A DNA stretch of 64,000 nucleotides. Source: Sphingomonas naasensis (GTDB taxonomy: Bacteria; Pseudomonadota; Alphaproteobacteria; Sphingomonadales; Sphingomonadaceae). This document shows, in pieces, positions 17,204 through 28,424 of the stretch (position 1 is the stretch's first letter; each line of letters begins with the position of its first letter). The notes beneath the pieces were generated by a model. It saw only the letters and a program-made list of their open reading frames with translations. It did no database searches and was not told the DNA's origin. The position numbers and the translations under genes were made by a program. Location of the stretch: positions 1,056,170 through 1,120,169 of the forward strand of contig NZ_SRXU01000001.1 of assembly GCF_004792695.1 (NCBI RefSeq). The letters are read 5' to 3'.

Positions 17204-17974
17204 ATGATTGGAAAGCTTTTCCGCCGACGCTCCCCCGCCCCAATGCCGGCAGGCAGCCTGCCCGCCGGACAGAGAATCTATGCGATTGGTGATATCCATG
17301 GTCGCGTCGACCTGCTGGACACCCTGCTCGCCAAGATCGAAGCGGACGACGCAAGTAGGGCGCCCAGCGCGTCGCAAATAATCTTCCTCGGCGATCTCAT
17401 CGATCGGGGTCCGAGCTCCGCACAGGTAGTGGAGCGCGCTCTGCAAATGGCAGAAGGACCGCGGCGTTGCCGATTCCTCCTCGGCAATCACGAGGAGGTG
17501 TTTCTCAGGGCACTCGGAGGAGATCTGAAAGCCTTGGCATTCTTCGTCCGCATTGGCGGGCGGGAGACGATCCTCAGCTACGCAATCTCTGAAGAAGACT
17601 ATCGGAACAGCGACTTTCCGGAGCTTCACGCCCTTCTCGTCGAGCGCGTTCCCGAATCGCATCGCACGTTCCTCGAAAGCTTCGAGGATCTGATCGTGCT
17701 GGGCGATTTCGCTTTCGTCCATGCTGGCGTGCGTCCGGGGCAGGCACTGGAGAGCCAGCGGGTGAGCGATCTACGCTGGATCCGCCACGAGTTTCTCGAT
17801 CATCGCGACGGCTTCGAGAAGATCATCGTGCACGGGCACACGATCTTCGACGAGGTCGAATTGCGTCAGCACCGCATCGGACTCGACACCGGCGCCTATT
17901 CGAGCGGGAAGCTGACCGCAATGGGTTTCGAAGGCCAACAACGCTGGGTACTGGATACTGCGATCGAGGCCTGA
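17204..17974 (+). CDS. Metallophosphoesterase (PPP-type serine/threonine phosphatase family)
   Basis: A 256-aa calcineurin-like phosphoesterase. The PPP motifs occur in order: GDIHGR (about residue 29), GDLIDRGP, GNHEE, VHAGVRPG and HGHT, covering the dinuclear metal site. It is of the bacterial PrpA/PrpE size and would hydrolyse phosphoprotein or a small phosphoester in the cytoplasm. The ATG at 17204 has no good ribosome site, so the true start could differ by a few codons, but the domain begins at residue 24. Convergent with the FKBP gene. Confidence 0.88.
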   Translation: MIGKLFRRRSPAPMPAGSLPAGQRIYAIGDIHGRVDLLDTLLAKIEADDASRAPSASQIIFLGDLIDRGPSSAQVVERALQMAEGPRRCRFLLGNHEEVFLRALGGDLKALAFFVRIGGRETILSYAISEEDYRNSDFPELHALLVERVPESHRTFLESFEDLIVLGDFAFVHAGVRPGQALESQRVSDLRWIRHEFLDHRDGFEKIIVHGHTIFDEVELRQHRIGLDTGAYSSGKLTAMGFEGQQRWVLDTAIEA

Positions 17975-18018
17975 ACCACGCCTGCCACGCTCTCGCAGAT
18001 CAGAATTGGAAACGACGC

Positions 18019-18035
18019 GCCCTGATCTTCAGGGC
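18019..18035. terminator. Short hairpin between convergent genes
   Basis: GCCCTGA and TCAGGGC form a perfect 7-bp stem with a 3-nt loop between the converging phosphoesterase and FKBP genes. There is no clear T run, so a terminator role is only likely from position. Confidence 0.4.
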
Positions 18036-18049
18036 AATCGGTCCGGGTC

Positions 18050-18688
18050 TTATTGGCCCGGCACGCCCTGCGGCGGTGACCCGGCGCCGGCGCCGGCGCC
18101 GCCACCCTGCTGCTGTTGTTGCTGCTGCATCGCCCGCTGCATCATCATCTGCTGGACGACAGCCGCGGGAATGATCCGCTCGGGGCTGACAGTGAAGACG
18201 AGCATCGCATCGGGCGGCACGCGCTCGGGATCGGGGCTCTGCATGCCCGGCGCGCCATAAGCGAGGTCAGCGGGGATCCACAGGCGGTACTTGCCGCCCT
18301 TCTGCATCAGCTTGAGGCCCTCGAGGAAGCCCGGGATTGCGCTGCCCTGCTGGATCGGAAAGGGCACCGGCTGGGTGCTCTTGTCGAACACCGTGCCATC
18401 GCGGAAGCGGCCCTCGTAATTGGCGATGACGTAATCGCCCTCGCCCGCCGTCGCGCCATCACCGGCCTTGAGCACTTCGAACTGCAGGCCCGAGGCCGTG
18501 GTCTGCACGCCCGGCCGGCCCTTGTTCCACGCGAGATACTCGGTGTCGGCGCCTTTGAGCGCGACCTGCTCGCGTGTGCCCAGCCAGGCGAGGCCGAAGG
18601 CCAGCACCACCGCGAGCAGCACGCCGAGCCACAGCCACACCTTGTAGGCGCGCTTGACGGGCTGAAGCGGAACGGCGGTCACCGACAT
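18050..18688 (-). CDS. FKBP-type peptidyl-prolyl cis-trans isomerase, membrane-anchored
   Basis: A 212-aa protein. A transmembrane helix near residues 18-36 (VWLWLGVLLAVVLAFGLAWLG) is followed by an FKBP domain from about 75 to 180, with GDYVIANYEGRFRDGTVFDKS, AIPGFLEGLKLMQKGGKYRLWIP split over the usual strands, and VFTVSPERI. The C-terminus is a low-complexity tail of eight Gln and repeated Gly-Ala, then PPQGVPGQ. The domain should face the periplasm and aid folding of exported proteins. It is downstream of rpsU on the same strand, with a possible terminator between. Confidence 0.9.
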   Translation of the reverse strand: MSVTAVPLQPVKRAYKVWLWLGVLLAVVLAFGLAWLGTREQVALKGADTEYLAWNKGRPGVQTTASGLQFEVLKAGDGATAGEGDYVIANYEGRFRDGTVFDKSTQPVPFPIQQGSAIPGFLEGLKLMQKGGKYRLWIPADLAYGAPGMQSPDPERVPPDAMLVFTVSPERIIPAAVVQQMMMQRAMQQQQQQQGGGAGAGAGSPPQGVPGQ

Positions 18689-18739
18689 GAGTCACATCCT
18701 CGATCGGCGTTCCGCCGCTTAACTTCGCACTTTTCCCGC

Positions 18740-18766
18740 AAAAGCTTTCCGACGATTGCGGAAGCC
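18740..18766 (-). terminator. Likely terminator of rpsU
   Basis: On the minus strand, GCTTCCG and CGGAAAGC pair with one bulged base around a 7-nt loop, followed by TTTT. It begins about 10 bp past the rpsU stop. Confidence 0.5.
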
Positions 18767-18776
18767 CGCAATATTC

Positions 18777-18983
18777 TTACCGGGCGCTGTCGCGCTCCAC
18801 GCGCTTGCGCTCGAGCTTGCGTGCACGGCGAACCGCAGCCGCACGCTCGCGGGCGCGCTTCTCGCTGGGCTTCTCATAGTGACGGCGGAGCTTCATCTCA
18901 CGATACACGCCTTCACGCTGCAGCTTCTTCTTGAGCGCCCGCAGCGCCTGGTCGACGTTATTGTCGCGAACGATGATTTGCAT
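18777..18983 (-). CDS. rpsU: 30S ribosomal protein S21
   Basis: A 68-aa basic protein starting [25 protein letters not shown], an unmistakable S21, with the usual Arg/Lys-rich C-terminal half ending [14 protein letters not shown]21 binds near the 3' end of 16S rRNA on the 30S platform and helps start-site selection. The ATG at 18983 is the family start; the open frame that runs upstream to 19214 is not part of it. It stands alone, not in a dnaG/rpoD operon. Confidence 0.97.
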   Translation of the reverse strand: MQIIVRDNNVDQALRALKKKLQREGVYREMKLRRHYEKPSEKRARERAAAVRRARKLERKRVERDSAR

Positions 18984-19126
18984 AAGGCCGTACAGCTCCG
19001 ATCTCGATACAATAGAATAGGGTTCGCCGGAGCGCGGGCTGCGGCGTCGTCGCGGCCACCTATCAGCGTGAATCCGATTTTTCAAGGTCCGACGCGGTGT
19101 GGCGACGAGAATCTCGGGCCGGATGC

Positions 19127-19150
19127 GCCGAACGGGTGTGACCGTTCGGC
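19127..19150. repeat. Perfect 9-bp inverted repeat between rpsU and the response regulator
   Basis: GCCGAACGG and CCGTTCGGC flank a 6-base spacer, 74 bp before the response regulator ATG and 144 bp before the rpsU start. It could be an operator or a leader hairpin for either gene. No T run follows on either strand. Confidence 0.5.
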
Positions 19151-19223
19151 AACACTGCGCCCACATTACACCGCATTGCAGCGCTGCAACGCTCCCGATA
19201 GGTTCGCGTGCCATTCCAAACGC

Positions 19224-19961
19224 ATGCAGTTAGCCTACGCCCTGGACCTCGAGACCCGCCTCCTCATCGTCGACGACGATCCCGGCATCCGCGAATTGAC
19301 CGCGGGTTTCCTGTCACAGCATGGCTATGTCGTCGATACCGCGGACGGTGGCATCGAGATGCGGGAGAAATTGGCCGCGCACGATTATGCGCTGGTCGTG
19401 CTCGACCTGATGATGCCGGGTGAGGACGGGCTCAGCATCCTGCGGTCGCTCGATCGCGCGACCGGCCCCGCCGTGATCCTCCATTCGGTGATCGGCGAGG
19501 ACATCGACCGGATCGTCGGGCTCGAGATGGGCGCCGACGACTATGTCGCCAAGCCGGCCAACCCGCGCGAGCTGCTCGCGCGCATCCGCTCGGTGCTTCG
19601 CCGCGCCGGGAGCGGCGAGCGCACCGCCGCGCGGCTGCCCGAACGCAACTTCCTGCGCTTCGCCGGCTGGCGGCTCGATCCGGTGGCGCGGCAGCTCTAC
19701 GACCCCGAAAATGTGATCATCAACCTTTCGGACGGCGAGTTCCGCCTGCTGCTCGCGCTCGTCGAGCGCCCCCGCCGGGTGCTCACCCGCGACATGCTGC
19801 TCGATCTTTCGCGCGGTCCGATGGCGGAGCATTTCGATCGCGCTATCGACGTCCAGATGAGCCGGCTGCGCAAGAAGCTGGCACGGCCCGGACGCGAGGA
19901 GCTGGTCCGCACGATCCGCAACGAAGGCTATATGTTCGTCGCCGAGGTCACCACCAAGTGA
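19224..19961 (+). CDS. OmpR/PhoB-family response regulator
   Basis: A 245-aa two-domain regulator. The receiver (residues 10-125) has LIVDDDPG (acid pocket), [12 protein letters not shown] with the phospho-Asp, and [10 protein letters not shown] with the conserved Lys. The C-terminal winged helix (about 145-240) shows [27 protein letters not shown] and the [11 protein letters not shown] recognition region. The ATG at 19224 gives the family length. The stop overlaps the GTG of the sensor kinase by 4 bp, so the pair is translationally coupled. The stimulus and targets are unknown; the closest architecture is that of envelope-stress or osmolarity regulators. Confidence 0.92.
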   Translation: MQLAYALDLETRLLIVDDDPGIRELTAGFLSQHGYVVDTADGGIEMREKLAAHDYALVVLDLMMPGEDGLSILRSLDRATGPAVILHSVIGEDIDRIVGLEMGADDYVAKPANPRELLARIRSVLRRAGSGERTAARLPERNFLRFAGWRLDPVARQLYDPENVIINLSDGEFRLLLALVERPRRVLTRDMLLDLSRGPMAEHFDRAIDVQMSRLRKKLARPGREELVRTIRNEGYMFVAEVTTK

Positions 19962-21223
19962 GCAAGGCGCGCTCGATTACCGTCCCGATCGTGCTGCTGG
20001 TGATCGCTGCGGCGCTGATCGCGACGACGGTGCAGTTCACGGCGATGTTCAGCGGCCCGCCGCCCTGGTTCCGCCCGACCCCGATCGCGCGCGTCGCCGA
20101 TGCGTTGCGGACCGGACAGGTGCCCGAAACCGTGCGCGGGATCGAAGTCGCGCGGATCGACGAGGATCGGTTCGGCCGCAGTGACGAGCAACCCTCGGCC
20201 GCGCGCGACGCCGCGATCGCGGCGCTGATCCCCGCCCCCGCCGACGAAGTGCAGGGCTTCTACCAATTTCCGCCGCACGACCCCGACAGCGATTTGCACG
20301 GCAGCTTCACGGTCGGGCGCCGCGCTGGCGATGGCTGGATCATCGTCTCGACCGCCGCGCCGCCGACCTTCACTGGCTGGCACCTGCGGCGGTTGGCGGG
20401 GATGTTGCTGACGCTCGCGGTGCTCTCGGTGCTCGCCTGGTACGTCGCGAGGCGGATCTCGCGGCCGATCCGCGAGCTCGCGCACGCCGCGACGCGCGCG
20501 CGGCTCGGCGCCCGGCCGGCGATCCCGCGCGGCGGCCCGCGCGAGGTGCGCGAGCTCGCCGAGGCGGTGGAGGCGATGCAGGATCGCATCCTCCAGCAAG
20601 CCGAGGGCCGCACCGCGATGCTCGCCGCGATCGCGCACGATCTCGGCACGCCGCTCTCGCGGATCGCGTTCTGGGTCGAGCAATTGCCCGAGGCCGCACG
20701 CGACCGCGCTGCCGCCGATATCGACGAGATGCGCGCGATGCTGGGCGCGGTGCTGCGCTTTACCCGCGACGATCGCAACCAGACGCAGCATGCGCGGCTC
20801 GACCTCGGAAGCCTGATCGAGAGCCTTGGCGACGATCTCGCCGCTGCGGGGATGCCGGTCGAGGTCGATTTCGGTCCGCGCGTGATCGTCGAAGGCGATC
20901 CCGCCGCGCTCCGCCGGCTGTTCACCAACCTCGTCGAGAACGCCGTCCGCTATGGCGATCGCGCGCGGCTGTGCTGGTCGGTTTCCGCCAACTGGGCCGA
21001 AGTGCTGGTCGAGGACGAAGGCCCGGGCTTTCCCACCGGGCGCGCCGAGGCGCTGTTCGCGCCCTTCGTGCGCGGCGAGGCCTCGCGCAATCGCGCGACC
21101 GGCGGCACCGGGCTCGGGCTCGCGATCGTCCGCTCGATCGCGGAGGCGCATGGCGGCGAGGTGGCGCTGGAGACCCGGGCCGCGGGCGGCGGCCGCGTGC
21201 GCGTGCGGCTTCCGGCGGAGTAG
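19958..21223 (+). CDS. HAMP-domain sensor histidine kinase
   Basis: A 421-aa membrane kinase that starts at a GTG overlapping the regulator stop. Two transmembrane helices (about residues 9-29 and 144-165) enclose a periplasmic sensor region of roughly 115 residues without a recognised fold. A HAMP linker (RRISRPIRELAHAA) leads to the H-box LAAIAHDLGTPLSRI, in which the phosphoacceptor His is followed by Asp-Leu, an EnvZ-like form. The catalytic domain has LVENAVRYGD (N box), VEDEGPGFP (G1) and TGGTGLGLAIVRS (G2). It partners with the upstream regulator. Confidence 0.92.
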   Translation: MSKARSITVPIVLLVIAAALIATTVQFTAMFSGPPPWFRPTPIARVADALRTGQVPETVRGIEVARIDEDRFGRSDEQPSAARDAAIAALIPAPADEVQGFYQFPPHDPDSDLHGSFTVGRRAGDGWIIVSTAAPPTFTGWHLRRLAGMLLTLAVLSVLAWYVARRISRPIRELAHAATRARLGARPAIPRGGPREVRELAEAVEAMQDRILQQAEGRTAMLAAIAHDLGTPLSRIAFWVEQLPEAARDRAAADIDEMRAMLGAVLRFTRDDRNQTQHARLDLGSLIESLGDDLAAAGMPVEVDFGPRVIVEGDPAALRRLFTNLVENAVRYGDRARLCWSVSANWAEVLVEDEGPGFPTGRAEALFAPFVRGEASRNRATGGTGLGLAIVRSIAEAHGGEVALETRAAGGGRVRVRLPAE

Positions 21224-21339
21224 GTGCCGCACGGCCGCGCGCGGCACGGTTGAGATGCGTTGAAATATTCGGCGATCCCGCGAAATCGCGCGGCATGCTG
21301 GCGCCGCCACTCCTGCGATCAACCAGCGGGAGTATCGCA

Positions 21340-22242
21340 TTGCATCACGACCACCACGACGACCATGATCTTGGTCTCGCGCACGACCTCGAAGTCATCA
21401 ACGCGCTCGCCAGCCGGCGCCGCGCGCTGCGCTGGTTCGCCGGCGCCGGCGCGGGGGCGCTGCTGACCGGGTGCGACGGCGGCTCGGCCACCGGCTCGGT
21501 GGTCACGCCGACGCCGACACCGGCCGCGAGCGACGCGCCCACGCCGAGCCCCAGCCCCAGTCCGACACCCACGCCGAGCGGCGGCTGTGTCGCGGACCCG
21601 AGCGAGACCAACGGTCCCTACCCCGCCGACGGCACCAACACCTCGTCGGGCCTGACCTCGAACGCGTTGACTGCAGCCAATGTCGTCCGCAGCGACATCA
21701 GGCCGAGCTTCATCGGCACGTCGACCGCAATCGCCGCGGGGGCGCAGGTGACGCTCACGCTCACCGTGGTCAACGTCAACGCCGCCTGCGCGCCGCTCGC
21801 CGGCTATGCGGTGTACATCTGGCATTGCGATCGCGACGGGAAATATTCGCTCTACGATCTGCCCAACGAAAGCTATCTGCGCGGCGTCGGCGTGACCGAC
21901 GCCAATGGCCAGGTGACGTTCACCACGATCTTCCCCGGCTGCTATGCCGGGCGCTGGCCGCACATTCATTTCGAGGTTTTCTCGAGCCTGACCACGGCGA
22001 CCAGCGGACGCTATGCGGCCCTGGTCTCGCAGCTGGCGATGCCCGCAGCGACCTGCACCGAGGTCTACAACAACGCCAGCGGCTACACCACGAGCGTGCG
22101 CAACCTCGCCGGCGTGTCGCTCTCGGGCGACAATGTGTTCGGCGACAATTCGAGCGCGCAGGTGGCGCAGCAGACGCCGACGATGAGTGGCAGCGCGACC
22201 GCCGGCTACACCGCCACCGCGGTGATCGGCCTCGCGCGCTAG
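21340..22242 (+). CDS. Intradiol ring-cleavage dioxygenase-like protein, predicted Tat lipoprotein
   Basis: A 300-aa protein. No ATG fits; the TTG at 21340 follows GGGAG at about 9 bp and gives an N-terminus rich in His/Asp (HHDHHDDHD), then SRRRALRWFAGAGAGALLTGCDGG, a twin-arginine motif with a lipobox Cys. A Pro/Thr/Ser linker (repeated TPTPSPSP) joins it to the dioxygenase fold, with LAGYAVYIWHCDRDGKYS and CYAGRWPHIHFEV, where the Tyr and the two His match intradiol Fe(III) ligands. Secreted homologues of this kind are widespread and poorly characterised. It probably acts on an aromatic or another substrate in the periplasm. The two-component genes upstream end 116 bp earlier. Confidence 0.82.
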   Translation: MHHDHHDDHDLGLAHDLEVINALASRRRALRWFAGAGAGALLTGCDGGSATGSVVTPTPTPAASDAPTPSPSPSPTPTPSGGCVADPSETNGPYPADGTNTSSGLTSNALTAANVVRSDIRPSFIGTSTAIAAGAQVTLTLTVVNVNAACAPLAGYAVYIWHCDRDGKYSLYDLPNESYLRGVGVTDANGQVTFTTIFPGCYAGRWPHIHFEVFSSLTTATSGRYAALVSQLAMPAATCTEVYNNASGYTTSVRNLAGVSLSGDNVFGDNSSAQVAQQTPTMSGSATAGYTATAVIGLAR

Positions 22243-22251
22243 CATTTCCCA

Positions 22252-22330
22252 CCGTGCTCCGGCGAAGGCCGGAGCGCTGGCCGCAAGGACAGCATTCGCG
22301 GCCAGGGCTCCGGTCTTCGCCGGAGCACGG
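22252..22330. repeat. Palindromic intergenic repeat (REP-like)
   Basis: Two 33-bp arms (22252-22284 and 22298-22330) are inverted copies with only two mismatches, separated by 13 bp. Each arm contains GCTCCGGCGAAGRCCGGAGC, itself a near-palindrome. Such units recur between genes in sphingomonad genomes as I know them, but I find only this one here. The right arm is followed by TTTT, so it may also end the dioxygenase-like transcript. Confidence 0.75.
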
Positions 22331-22460
22331 TTTTCCCGTTCAACGATCTCCACGGGGGTGGAGCGGCCGGAAGCCCACCGGCCGGGGCGCCCCGTCTGCC
22401 GAGGTGGATTCCCCTCTGTACCACTTCCCGGCAGGCGGGGCGCCGTTATAGTGCCCCGCG

Positions 22461-23744
22461 ATGGCATCCCCTTCTCCCGCGCGGCACCGCCTCCGTTCGA
22501 TCCTCGGCGGCTCGGCGGGCAATCTCGTCGAATGGTATGACTGGTACGCCTACTCGGCGTTCACGCTCTATTTCGCCCATCATTTCTTCCCCAAAGGCGA
22601 TCAGACCGCGCAACTGCTCAACGCCGCGGCGGTGTTCGCGGTCGGTTTTCTGATGCGGCCGATCGGCGGCTGGCTGATGGGCGTCTATGGCGACCGCCAC
22701 GGACGCAAGGCGGGGCTGACGCTGTCGGTGAGCCTGATGTGCGCGGGATCGCTGATCATCGCGCTGACTCCGGGATACGCCACGATCGGCGCGGCGGCGC
22801 CGGTGCTGCTCGTGCTCGCGCGCCTGCTCCAGGGGCTGTCGGTCGGCGGCGAATATGGCGCGAGCGCGACCTATCTCTCCGAGATGGCGGGCAAGCGCCA
22901 TCGCGGCTTCTTCTCGAGCTTCCAGTACGTCACCTTGATCTCGGGGCAGCTGGTGGCGCTGCTCGTCCTGCTGGTGCTGCAGGCAGTGCTCAGCGAGGCC
23001 GAGCTCGACGCCTGGGGCTGGCGCATCCCGTTCGCGATCGGCGGCGCGCTGGCGGTGCTGGTGTTCTGGCTTCGCCGGCGGCTCGCCGAGACCGAGAGCT
23101 TCGAGAATGCGAAGCGCGCGGGGCGCCGATCGAGCTTCGGCGCGCTGTTCCGCGAGCATCCGCGCGAGGCGGCGGTGGTGATGCTGCTCACCGCGGGCGG
23201 CACGCTCGCCTTCTATGCCTATTCGATCTATCTGCAGAAATTCCTCGTCAACACCGCCGGCTTCGATCGCGCGACCGCCTCGCAGATCAATGCCGCGGCG
23301 CTGTTCGGCTTCATGCTGATCCAGCCGCTGGCGGGGGCGCTGTCCGATGTGATCGGGCGCAAGCCGCTGATGGTCGGGTTCGGCGTGCTCGGCGTGTTGC
23401 TGACCTTGCCGATCTTCACGACGCTGGAGACCGTGCAGAGCCCGTTGGCGGCGTTCGGCCTGATGTTCGGCGCGCTGGTGATCGTCACCGGCTACACCTC
23501 GATCAACGCGGTGGTGAAGGCCGAGCTCTTCCCCGCGCACATCCGCACGCTCGGCGTCGCGCTACCCTATGCGCTCGCCAATGCGCTGTTCGGCGGAACC
23601 GCCGAATATGTCGCCCTGTGGTTCAAGGATTCGGGCTGGGAACGCGGATTTTACTGGTACGTCACCGCGATGATCGCGATCTCGCTGATCACCTATCTGC
23701 GGATGCGCGACACCGCCCGGCATTCGCGCATTCTCGAGGACTGA
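22461..23744 (+). CDS. MFS metabolite:proton symporter (KgtP/ShiA-like)
   Basis: A 427-aa transporter with about 12 membrane segments. The N-terminus GGSAGNLVEWYDWYAYSAFTLYFAHHFFP and the loop motif GVYGDRHGRKAGLTLSV are typical of the metabolite:H+ symporter family, which includes alpha-ketoglutarate (KgtP), proline/betaine (ProP) and citrate permeases. RLLQGLSVGGEYGASATYLSE is the matching signature in helix 4. The large DXXXRRRLXET loop between helices 6 and 7 is present (FWLRRRLAETESF). The substrate is probably a dicarboxylate or similar organic acid, but sequence alone does not decide. It ends 4 bp from a convergent gene. Confidence 0.9.
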   Translation: MASPSPARHRLRSILGGSAGNLVEWYDWYAYSAFTLYFAHHFFPKGDQTAQLLNAAAVFAVGFLMRPIGGWLMGVYGDRHGRKAGLTLSVSLMCAGSLIIALTPGYATIGAAAPVLLVLARLLQGLSVGGEYGASATYLSEMAGKRHRGFFSSFQYVTLISGQLVALLVLLVLQAVLSEAELDAWGWRIPFAIGGALAVLVFWLRRRLAETESFENAKRAGRRSSFGALFREHPREAAVVMLLTAGGTLAFYAYSIYLQKFLVNTAGFDRATASQINAAALFGFMLIQPLAGALSDVIGRKPLMVGFGVLGVLLTLPIFTTLETVQSPLAAFGLMFGALVIVTGYTSINAVVKAELFPAHIRTLGVALPYALANALFGGTAEYVALWFKDSGWERGFYWYVTAMIAISLITYLRMRDTARHSRILED

Positions 23745-23747
23745 GCG

Positions 23748-24134
23748 TCAGGCGATCATCCCGCCGCCGCGGCTCGCCAGCACGCGGCCGATCGAATCGA
23801 ACAGCGCATCCATCGCCACCGGCTTGAACAGCACGTCGTCGGCGCCGAGCGCGAGGCAGCGCTCGCGCAGATCGACTGCGGTATCGGCGGTCACCACGAT
23901 GATCGGCAGCTTGCCCCGCTCGTCATCGCGCGCGCGGATGCGGCGGATCGTCTCGAAGCCGTCGGTGCCGGGCATGCGCAGATCGACGAGGACGACGTCG
24001 AAATTCTCGGCGTCGATCCGGGCAAGCCCCTCCTCGGCCCAGCTCGCCTCGGCCATCGTCGCGCCCGCGACGTCGAGCATGTCCTTCACGACCCGACGGT
24101 TCATCGGATCGTCCTCGATAAAGAGGATGTTCAT
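23748..24134 (-). CDS. Single-domain response regulator
   Basis: A 128-aa stand-alone receiver. It has FIEDDPMNRR (acid pair), VVLVDLRMPGTDG with the phospho-Asp near residue 51, VVTADTA and DDVLFKPVA with the conserved Lys. There is no output domain. It lies 68 bp downstream of the TPR hybrid kinase on the same strand and presumably receives phosphate from it, as DivK-type or phosphorelay receivers do. It would act by protein contact, possibly on the EAL phosphodiesterase two genes upstream. Confidence 0.9.
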   Translation of the reverse strand: MNILFIEDDPMNRRVVKDMLDVAGATMAEASWAEEGLARIDAENFDVVLVDLRMPGTDGFETIRRIRARDDERGKLPIIVVTADTAVDLRERCLALGADDVLFKPVAMDALFDSIGRVLASRGGGMIA

Positions 24135-24202
24135 GGCATACCGCCGCTTCGGACGGAGAGGAGATCGGCGACCGATTTTATCATATCTGGTGTGCTATCG
24201 CG

Positions 24203-26649
<2,447 letters not shown>

Positions 26650-26653
<4 letters not shown>

Positions 26654-28098
26654 GCGCGCTTCCAGAAGCTCTCGGGCCGGATGAACGACTGCACGTTCGC
26701 CGAGCTGGCGAGATGCGCTTCCTCGGCGAGATATTTGCGGAACGCCTCGAAGCCGAGCGGGCGCGAGAGCAGGAAGCCCTGCACCATGTCGCAGCCCATC
26801 ACGCTGAGCAGCGCGAGCGCGGACGGCGTCTCGACGCCTTCGGCGGTGACTTCCATCTCGAGCGCGTGCGCGAGGTCGATCGTCGAGCGGACGATCAGCG
26901 GATCGCGATTGCTGCTGGTCAGCTGCATCACGAACATCTTGTCGATCTTGAGCTCGCTGGCGGGCAGCCGCTTGAGATAGGCGAGCGAGGAGAGCCCCGC
27001 GCCATAATCGTCGATCGCGAGCTGGACGCCGATGTCGGCGAACTGCTGGAGATGCTGGATCGCGCTGTCCGGATCGCGGATCACGGCGGTCTCGGTGATC
27101 TCGAAGCCGAGCTTGGCGCCGCTGACCGCGACGATCGCGCAGGCCTCCTTCACGAAATCGGCGTCGGCGAGCAGCATGCCCGAGATGTTGAGGAACAGCG
27201 TGAGATCGTGCCCTTCGGCGGCGAGCCGCTTCTGATCGGCGATCACTTGGCGCAGGGTCCACATGGTGAGCGCGCCGATCTCGCCGGCCTCTTCGGCAAC
27301 CGAGATGAAGTCGCCCGGCAGGATCAGCCCGCGCTGCGGGTGCTGCCAGCGCACCAGCGCCTCGGCGCTGGCGATCTCCTGCCGCCGGACATGGACCTTG
27401 GGCTGATATTGGAGAAACATCTCTCCCTCGGTGATCGCACGCGGCAGCTCGCGCATCAGCGTGAGGCGATCGAACGCGAGATCGGCACGCGACAGATCGA
27501 GCATCACCACGCGTTTCTCGCCGCGGGCCTGCTCGAGCGCCGATTCGGCCGCTTCGGTGAGCCGCACGTCGTCGCATTCGTGGCAGGGTGCCGCGGCGAC
27601 GCCGAACTGCATCTGAAGCTGCCACGATTCGCCGTCGAGATCGAAGGGGAGCGCCAGCGCCTTGCGCAGCCGGTCGATGTCGGCCGCGCCCGCCTCGGGC
27701 GATTCGCGCTCGAAAGCGACTTCGATCAGGGCGCGTCCCGCGGTGAGGATGCGCACCTCGGGGAGGACACTCGCGATTCGCGCACCGACGTCGAGCACGA
27801 GTGCATCGGCGCGCGGGCGACCGAGATGGCGGCGCAGCGTCGCGAAATTCAAAATCTCACATTGGGACAGAATTCGCCAAAGCGCGGGAGCGGTGCGCGG
27901 GTTCTTTTCGGCGGCCATCCCGATCGGGGACGCATCGCCGCGCGGGGGAACCGGCACGTCCACGCCGCCCCTGCCGCGCGCGTCGAACACGCCACAGCTG
28001 CTCGCTTTTACAGCGATTCCATTGGCTTCCGCGGAAGACGCAAACACACGCGTCGCGTTCCCCCCGAGGTGCACCGAAGGCTCAGACCCTGCCGACAT
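26650..28098 (-). CDS. EAL-domain c-di-GMP phosphodiesterase with degenerate GGDEF region
   Basis: A 482-aa protein. The region from about 90 to 215 has the size and strands of a GGDEF domain but lacks the GGDEF active-site motif, so it should not make c-di-GMP. The EAL domain (about 225-465) retains the catalytic set: SAEALVRW, LFLNISG, FEITETA, IDDYGAGLSS, LKIDK, AEGVET and QGFLLSRP. It should therefore cleave c-di-GMP to pGpG in the cytoplasm. No membrane segment is evident. It is first in a three-gene signalling operon, with a CtrA-type box 105 bp upstream. The first in-frame ATG (28098) was used; a shorter start is possible. Confidence 0.9.
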
Positions 28099-28202
28099 AG
28101 CGAGGACGCTAGGCCACGACCCTTGAAGGAACGGTTAAACGCAAGCCTTTGGAACAGCGCTCCAACCTGCGCGCTTCCGCAGAAATCCTGATTGCGTAGT
28201 CG

Positions 28203-28217
28203 TTAATCTCCCCTTAA
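28203..28217. promoter_or_regulatory. Candidate CtrA-binding site
   Basis: TTAA, seven bases (TCTCCCC), TTAA: an exact match to the alphaproteobacterial CtrA full site. It is 105 bp upstream of the EAL gene start on one side and 40 bp upstream of the small ORF on the other. CtrA controls motility and c-di-GMP genes in many alphaproteobacteria, which fits its neighbour. Confidence 0.55.
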
Positions 28218-28256
28218 CCACTCGAATTGCGCGTCATGCGCACCGATGGGAGATCA

Positions 28257-28319
28257 ATGATGTTGGCGTTTGACCTTCTTTTTCGCGATAAGACCGGCGA
28301 AGACATTCGTCCGTTCTGA
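28257..28319 (+). CDS. Possible 20-aa small ORF or leader peptide
   Basis: ATGATG at 28257 follows GGGAGA at a proper distance and opens a 20-residue frame, ending LLFRDKTGEDIRPF. The product is too short for family recognition. It is followed by a long-range stem and a terminator before ugd, the layout of a leader-peptide attenuator or of a small RNA that happens to contain an ORF. No runs of one amino acid are present that would mark an amino-acid attenuator. Low confidence that it is translated. Confidence 0.35.
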   Translation: MMLAFDLLFRDKTGEDIRPF

Positions 28320-28330
28320 ATTCGTGCCAT

Positions 28331-28382
28331 CCGGGCCGGCAGTGAGGCGACTTCAGCAGTGAGGGCGCGCTGACCGGCCCGG
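28331..28382 (+). ncRNA. Candidate structured RNA segment (9-bp stem)
   Basis: CCGGGCCGG at 28331-28339 is perfectly complementary to CCGGCCCGG at 28374-28382, with 34 bases between. With the terminator just downstream, this could be the body of a small RNA starting near the CtrA-type box. The RNA is inferred only from structure. Confidence 0.4.
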
Positions 28383-28394
28383 ACGACTCTTGAG

Positions 28395-28424
28395 AAGCGG
28401 CTGGGGGCTCCAGCCGCTTTTTTC
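28395..28424 (+). terminator. Strong Rho-independent terminator upstream of ugd
   Basis: AAGCGGCTGG and CCAGCCGCTT form a perfect 10-bp stem with a 5-base loop, running into TTTTTT. It lies in the sense direction of ugd but about 100 bp before its start, so it must end a separate upstream transcript or act as an attenuator. Confidence 0.88.
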
